Part shown: in pieces, positions 59,531-64,000 of the stretch | Layout: every line of letters begins with the position of its first letter | Position numbering within the stretch: the first letter of the stretch is position 1 | Assembly (NCBI RefSeq): GCF_024495425.1 | Contig: NZ_JANHJR010000001.1 | Coordinates: 1,116,001-1,180,000 of the forward strand | DNA length: 64,000 bases | From: Haloarchaeobius litoreus | GTDB lineage: Archaea > Halobacteriota > Halobacteria > Halobacteriales > Natrialbaceae | Direction: 5' to 3' | The notes under the pieces: model-generated | What the model was told of the DNA's origin: nothing | What the model saw: the letters and a program-made list of their open reading frames with translations, nothing else | Databases searched by the model: none | Program-made: the position numbers and the translations under genes

Positions 59531-61168
59531 ATGAACAAGTGGCAGCGCCGGACCGCCTACTACCTCCTCGTGCTGTCCGGAATCATGCTGGCCTACGCGG
59601 TCATCTACGACTACGGGATGAGCGTCTTCGAGGGCGAGCCGAAGACGTTCCTCCACTCGCTCCAGGTCGTCGTCGAGACGTTCACGACCACCGGGTTCGG
59701 CTCCGACTCGCCGTGGGAGACCCCCGAGATGAACGTACTCGTCATCATCATGGACACGACCGGGGTGATCCTCATCTTCCTGGCGCTCCCCGTGCTGGTG
59801 TTCCCGACCATGGAGGACATCCTCTCGACGACGGTCCCGACGAGCGTCGACGACAGCCTCGGCGGGCACGTCGTCGTCTGCACCTACACCGCACGGGCGG
59901 ACGCGCTCATCGCCGAACTCGACGCGTGGGGCGTCGACTCCGTCATCCTCGAACCCGACCGGGACACCGCCGTCGAGCTCATCGAGGACGGCTACAACGT
60001 CATCAACGCTGATCCGGAGAGCACGGAGGGGCTGACGGACGCCGGCGTCGACCGCGCCCGCGCCCTCGTCGCCGACGTCTCCGACGAGGTGGACGCGAGC
60101 ATCGTCCTCGCGGCGGGCGAGGTCGGCGACGACGAGCTGACGGTCGTCAGCGTCGTCGAGGACCCCGACAGCGCGCCCTACCATCGACTCGCCGGCGCGG
60201 ACGCGGTGCTCTCGCCCCGCCCGCTGCTGGGTCGCGGGCTCGCCTCGAAGGTGACGACCGGTATCTCGACCGAGCTCGGCGACGCCATCGAGATCGGCGA
60301 CGACTTCGACATCGCGGAGCTGCCGATCCACAGGAAGAGCGAACTCGTCGGCAAGACGCTCTCCGAGAGCGGTATCCGCGAGCAGGCCGGCGTCAACGTC
60401 ATCGGGGCGTGGTTCGACGGCGAGTTCCGGAGCCCGCCGGACCCCGACGCCGAGCTCGACAACGGCACCGTCCTGCTCGTCACTGGCCGCGAGGACCAGC
60501 TCCAGACGCTGAAGCAGCTCACCCTCTCCCGCGTCCGGGAGTTCCGCCGCGGGGAGACCGTCGTCGTCGGCTACGGGCAGGTCGGCGCGACCGTCGCGGA
60601 ACGCCTCGACGAGGCCGACGTCCCCTACCGGGTCATCGATCTGGAGCAGAAGTCGGGCGTCGACGTGGTCGGCGACGCACTCGACCCCGACGTGCTGCGC
60701 GCCGCCGGACTGGAGGACGCTCGGACGGTCGTGCTCACGCTTCCCGACGACACGACGACGGAGTTCGCCACGCTGGTCATCCGGGACGAGAGCCCCGAGA
60801 CGGAGGTCGTCGCGCGTGTCACGGAGACGGAGAGCGTCCAGAAGATGTACCGCGCCGGCGCGGACTACGTGCTCTCGCTCGCATCCGTCAGCGGCCGGAT
60901 GATCGCCTCGACCATCCTCGAGGGCGAGGACGTCCTCTCCATCGACCAGCAGGTCGACGTCATCCGGACCGAAGCCGCGGGGCTCGTCGGGCAGACCCTC
61001 CAGGAGGCACAGGTGCGAAAGCGGACCGGCTGTACGGTCGTCGGCGTGGAACGCGGTGGGACGGTCATCACCGACGTCGGTCCCTCGTTCCGCGTCGAAC
61101 GGGGCGACGAGCTCATCGTCGCCGGTACCGACCAGGGGACGAACCGCTTCAGGGAGCTCTGCCGTTGA
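59531..61168 (+). CDS. Potassium channel with two TrkA-type regulatory units
   Basis: 545 aa. Two membrane helices (about 9-29 and 68-92) flank a pore with Thr-Thr-Thr-Gly-Phe-Gly-Ser-Asp (about 51-58), a selectivity filter of the Gly-Tyr/Phe-Gly-Asp type. Then come TrkA-N (about 112-225), TrkA-C (about 250-325), a second TrkA-N with Gly-Tyr-Gly-Gln-Val-Gly (near 340-345) and a second TrkA-C. The RCK-like modules bind NAD(H), ATP or ions and gate the channel. The role is K+ balance, important for a salt-in halophile. Confidence 0.87.
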   Translation: MNKWQRRTAYYLLVLSGIMLAYAVIYDYGMSVFEGEPKTFLHSLQVVVETFTTTGFGSDSPWETPEMNVLVIIMDTTGVILIFLALPVLVFPTMEDILSTTVPTSVDDSLGGHVVVCTYTARADALIAELDAWGVDSVILEPDRDTAVELIEDGYNVINADPESTEGLTDAGVDRARALVADVSDEVDASIVLAAGEVGDDELTVVSVVEDPDSAPYHRLAGADAVLSPRPLLGRGLASKVTTGISTELGDAIEIGDDFDIAELPIHRKSELVGKTLSESGIREQAGVNVIGAWFDGEFRSPPDPDAELDNGTVLLVTGREDQLQTLKQLTLSRVREFRRGETVVVGYGQVGATVAERLDEADVPYRVIDLEQKSGVDVVGDALDPDVLRAAGLEDARTVVLTLPDDTTTEFATLVIRDESPETEVVARVTETESVQKMYRAGADYVLSLASVSGRMIASTILEGEDVLSIDQQVDVIRTEAAGLVGQTLQEAQVRKRTGCTVVGVERGGTVITDVGPSFRVERGDELIVAGTDQGTNRFRELCR

Positions 61169-61186
61169 ACCGTCGGGACACCGCCT

Positions 61187-62179
61187 CTAGTTGGAGTCGA
61201 CCACGCGCTTGGGCCCGCGCCCGCGGAGCGTCCCGGCCTCGTTCGATATCTCCGTTCGCCGGAACCGCCAGACACGCGCACCGTCGCCGCCCTCGACCAC
61301 GTCGACCTGCTTCAGCCCGGTCTTGACGCAGTTCCACCAGCCGGACGGCGAACCGTATCCAGCCGGGTACTCCTCGTACAGCGCGTCGACGAAGTCGGAC
61401 CGGCGGGCGCGGTCGGCGTCCTTGAGGTACGCGAGCGCTGCACCGACGGCCTCCTGGCGGGGTTCGACCTTCTCCGGCGAGCGGCCGGGCACGTCGAGGT
61501 CGTCGAGGTCCGCGATGTCCTCGCCGGGGGAGACGTCGTCGCTACTGACGGCGATGCTCGTGTTCGACTGGTAGCTCAGGCCGGTCGTCGGGTCGCGACC
61601 GAGCCGCTTCCGGGTCTGTGCGACAGCCCGGCGGGCGAACTCGTCGAGGCGCTCTCCCTCGACGCCGGCCAGCACGTCCGCCTCCTCGTTCAGCCGTTCG
61701 TCGTTGAACCGCTTGACCTGCTCGGGACGGAAGTTGCCCCCGAGGTCGTCCGGTTCGGCGTCCGGTCCCGACTTCGGCACCATCGTCTCGCCGGTCCCGC
61801 CCGTCTCGACGGGTTCGTTCGTCGTCGCCCCGCCGTCGGCCGTCGCGGGCTGTGCGTCGCCGTCGGCCTCGACGCTGGCCGGTGACGGGCTCTCAGCCGC
61901 CTTCCCCGACGAGTCCGCGGCGTCGGTCGTCACCTCGGTGTCGGACGGGCGCGTCTGCGGCTCGCCGGTCGTGCTCTCGGCGACCTGCTCCTCCAGCTCG
62001 GCGACGCGGGCCGCGTACTCCGACAGCAGCTGGTCCCGTTCGGTCCCCTGCTCGATGGCCGCACGGTTCCCGATGATCCAGTCGAGGTACTCCGGGATGT
62101 CCTCGAACCCGAGCAGGTCCGTCTCCATGTCGAGTTTCTCGACGGTCTCCTCGGGAACGTCGAGGCGGATTGTCGGCAT
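61187..62179 (-). CDS. Hypothetical protein with coiled coil and C-terminal winged-helix-like domain
   Basis: 330 aa. The N-terminus (Thr-Ile-Arg-Leu-Asp-Val-Pro-Glu-Glu-Thr-Val) looks like a ribbon-helix-helix start; then a coiled coil (about 45-70), a disordered linker of about 90 residues rich in Thr/Ala/Asp, and a C-terminal domain (about 235-310) with Tyr-Pro-Ala-Gly-Tyr-Gly-Ser-Pro-Ser-Gly-Trp-Trp-Asn-Cys. Probably DNA-associated, but the family is not known to me. Convergent with the channel gene. Confidence 0.68.
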   Translation of the reverse strand: MPTIRLDVPEETVEKLDMETDLLGFEDIPEYLDWIIGNRAAIEQGTERDQLLSEYAARVAELEEQVAESTTGEPQTRPSDTEVTTDAADSSGKAAESPSPASVEADGDAQPATADGGATTNEPVETGGTGETMVPKSGPDAEPDDLGGNFRPEQVKRFNDERLNEEADVLAGVEGERLDEFARRAVAQTRKRLGRDPTTGLSYQSNTSIAVSSDDVSPGEDIADLDDLDVPGRSPEKVEPRQEAVGAALAYLKDADRARRSDFVDALYEEYPAGYGSPSGWWNCVKTGLKQVDVVEGGDGARVWRFRRTEISNEAGTLRGRGPKRVVDSN

Positions 62180-62263
62180 TTGTTCCCCGGTACGTCGGTC
62201 GGTTATAAAAATTGTGGCCTACGCCCCTCGGCGGTGACTCGACCCGCTGAGCGGCACAACAAT

Positions 62264-62271
62264 CCTTAAAT
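62264..62271 (+). promoter_or_regulatory. TATA box of the UPF0058 gene
   Basis: ccttaaat lies about 27 bases before the ATG at 62295, giving a leaderless transcript. Confidence 0.55.
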
Positions 62272-62294
62272 CGGCCAATACCTTACACCGATTC

Positions 62295-62573
62295 ATGCAT
62301 AAGGACGAGCTTCTCGAACTCCACGAGCAGATGGTCGAGATTATGGAGCACTTCGAGGCGGAGGGCGACGGCAAGGACGCGCTGTTCCAGCAGTACCACG
62401 ACCTCGACGTCGACCCGTCCGACGTACACAAGTCGAAGAGCGAGCACAAACACGCCGTGTTCGTGCTCGGGAACGCCCTGGCGAGCGTCATGAGCGAGGA
62501 CGAGTTCTCCAGCGCCGGCCGCATCCAGAAGCGCATGGAGGAGCTCGCGGACGACGCCGAATCGAAGATCTGA
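62295..62573 (+). CDS. UPF0058-family small protein
   Basis: 92 aa. His-Lys-Asp-Glu-Leu-Leu-Glu-Leu-His near the N-terminus, Val-His-Lys-Ser-Lys-Ser-Glu-His-Lys-His near 44-53 and Val-Leu-Gly-Asn-Ala-Leu-Ala match UPF0058, a family of small helical archaeal proteins whose conserved His may bind metal. Function unknown. Confidence 0.82.
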   Translation: MHKDELLELHEQMVEIMEHFEAEGDGKDALFQQYHDLDVDPSDVHKSKSEHKHAVFVLGNALASVMSEDEFSSAGRIQKRMEELADDAESKI

Positions 62574-62664
62574 GGCCGCTTCTCGGGCGCTTCTCTCGCG
62601 ACCGTTGCTCGTACAGCGGTGAATCCCCGGAAACTATTTGTCCCGCATGCGGTTGTAACCCTAT

Positions 62665-64000
62665 ATGGATTCGCGCAGGGTAGAGCGCGTCGAAGACTGG
62701 GACTCCCGTCCGTTCTCGGGCGGCTTCGAGGAGCTCCGTTCGCTCGCGGACACGGAGTTCACCGGGGCCGTGACTGCCGGAACGACGTGGCTGTTCATGC
62801 TGAACGGCCGCATCATCGGGGTCTTCGACGGGACTATCGACGACTTCGACGGTTCGTCGGGCACGACGTACGAGGCACCCCATCCGTCCGTCCCGCTCCT
62901 CTTCGCGATGCAGGAGACGGGCGGCGAGGAACGGGCGAACTACTACACCAACGACACCCCGGTCTCGGAGGCCGACTCGACGCTCACGTCGGGCAAGTTC
63001 ACGGGCTACATCGAGCTCTCCGAGAACGTCCTCAGCGGCGACTACTACGTCGTCTACTACGGTGGCCGGTCGATGAGCTGTGCGTTCATCGGCAACCGGG
63101 AGCGTCTGCACACGGGCGACGAGGCGTTCCAGCGGGCCGACGACGAGGTCGGCATCTACACGGTGATGGACGTCGACATCGAGGTGACCGAGATCCCCGG
63201 GCCTGAGCCGGAGCCGGAGCCCGCGAGCGACGCAGGCGACCCCGCAGCCGGCGCTGCGGCCGGCGCTGCTGCCGGTGACGTCGTCGACGACGGAACCGAC
63301 CAGTCGGCCGATGCCACGGAGCCGGCCGACGCAACGGAGCCGGCCGACGAGCCGGTGGTCGCTGACCCGGCACCGGACGAGGCGACCGAACCGACGACGG
63401 ACCGGCCGGTCACCGACGAGCGGACGGCCACCGCCAACGAGCGGACGGCCACCGCCGACGAGACGCCCGTCACCGGCGAGGAGCCTGTCGTCCGGGACGC
63501 GGAGGAGGAACGGACGGCACGCGACACGCGCGAGAACCGCGACACAGGTCGCCAGGGGGACCAGCGCGAGCCCGCCGGCTCGGAGCCGGACGAGGGCCAC
63601 ACGCCGGGGGCCCGCACCGACAGCGCCCGTGCGGAGCCGTCACGGGAGACGGGGACGGACCCGAACCGGTCGACCGGTCAGGGTGGCGCGTCGAGCCCGG
63701 GAGCGGGGAACGACACCGAACCCGCACCGGTCACGACGACCGTCGAGGACGACCACGACCCCGTCCAGATACCCGACGAGGTGCTGGAGGAGGTCGAACG
63801 CGAGGCCGCCGCCGAGGAGGGCGAGGACCCGGTGTTCGAGGAGGAGGCGGAGTGGCGCGAGACGCGCTCGATTCCCTCCATCAACCCGGACCGTTCGGAG
63901 TCGGCGGACACATCGACGTCGACGGACGCCTCGAAGTCGGCGAGCCAGCCGTCCACCGGGAACCGACAGAGCCGACGACAGCGGCAGGCTCGCACCGAGT
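62665..64000 (+). CDS. Acidic haloarchaeal protein with conserved N-terminal domain, partial
   Basis: At least 445 aa from the ATG at 62665; no stop before the window end. Residues about 1-175 look folded (Trp-Asp-Ser-Arg-Pro-Phe, Phe-Met-Leu-Asn-Gly-Arg-Ile-Ile-Gly-Val-Phe, Tyr-Tyr-Val-Val-Tyr-Tyr-Gly-Gly-Arg-Ser-Met) and resemble a haloarchaeal family annotated as DUF7527. The rest is low-complexity: Ala-Thr-Glu-Pro-Ala-Asp and Glu-Arg-Thr-Ala-Thr-Ala repeats, then acidic stretches. Function unknown. Confidence 0.7.
   Translation, partial: MDSRRVERVEDWDSRPFSGGFEELRSLADTEFTGAVTAGTTWLFMLNGRIIGVFDGTIDDFDGSSGTTYEAPHPSVPLLFAMQETGGEERANYYTNDTPVSEADSTLTSGKFTGYIELSENVLSGDYYVVYYGGRSMSCAFIGNRERLHTGDEAFQRADDEVGIYTVMDVDIEVTEIPGPEPEPEPASDAGDPAAGAAAGAAAGDVVDDGTDQSADATEPADATEPADEPVVADPAPDEATEPTTDRPVTDERTATANERTATADETPVTGEEPVVRDAEEERTARDTRENRDTGRQGDQREPAGSEPDEGHTPGARTDSARAEPSRETGTDPNRSTGQGGASSPGAGNDTEPAPVTTTVEDDHDPVQIPDEVLEEVEREAAAEEGEDPVFEEEAEWRETRSIPSINPDRSESADTSTSTDASKSASQPSTGNRQSRRQRQARTE

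Overview
This window is a chromosomal segment of a haloarchaeon (class Halobacteria). The evidence is very high GC, strongly acidic proteins rich in Asp and Glu, Tat-type lipoprotein signals, archaeal TATA boxes close to start codons, 20S proteasome genes, an Orc1/Cdc6 initiator, archaeal GTP cyclohydrolase IIa, a methylaspartate-cycle operon and a haloarchaeal phaRPEC cluster. I could not fix the genus. I saw no insertion sequence, integrase, rRNA gene or CRISPR array. Coding density is high; the only long non-coding stretches are about 440 bp after 22014 and about 700 bp before the orc gene at 42352.

Layout. 1-9836: regulator, membrane proteins, a divergent proteasome beta-alpha pair, an Mrp-type ATPase, a stand-alone H-NOX heme sensor, a uracil-DNA-glycosylase-like protein, tRNA-Ser(TGA), a SOUL heme protein. 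9837-16544: the complete methylaspartate-cycle set (glmS-glmE-mal-mch-citE on the minus strand, and a divergent CaiB-type CoA transferase), which makes glyoxylate and replenishes the TCA cycle from acetyl-CoA. 16733-20625: small conserved protein, multidomain histidine kinase, GTP cyclohydrolase IIa, CBS protein. 20707-27704: branched-chain amino-acid type ABC transporter: a substrate-binding protein whose two halves are in swapped order, and livHMGF on the other strand. 27943-35462: phosphoglycerate kinase, acetyltransferase, tRNA-Thr(TGT), aconitase and small enzymes. 35555-41642: acidic hypothetical proteins, thioredoxin, and a thiolase/OB-fold pair. 41790-43578: a candidate replication origin (inverted groups of ORB-like repeats) with orc1/cdc6. 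44429-49065: polyhydroxyalkanoate genes phaB, phaRPEC and phaJ. 50190-58346: an apparently iron-regulated locus with four DtxR/IdeR-like palindromes, a reversibly-glycosylated-polypeptide-family gene, a ferric-iron ABC transporter and two glycosyltransferases. 58359-64000: VOC protein, DUF998 protein, potassium channel with two TrkA units, and hypothetical proteins; the last gene runs off the window.

How the parts fit. The methylaspartate cycle, aconitase, thiolase and PHA genes all act on acetyl-CoA and its storage, and the two systems are known to co-occur in haloarchaea. The best candidates for something new are the circularly permuted LivJ-like protein, the origin with a repeat unlike the common haloarchaeal ORB, and the iron operators governing glycosylation-type genes next to iron uptake.
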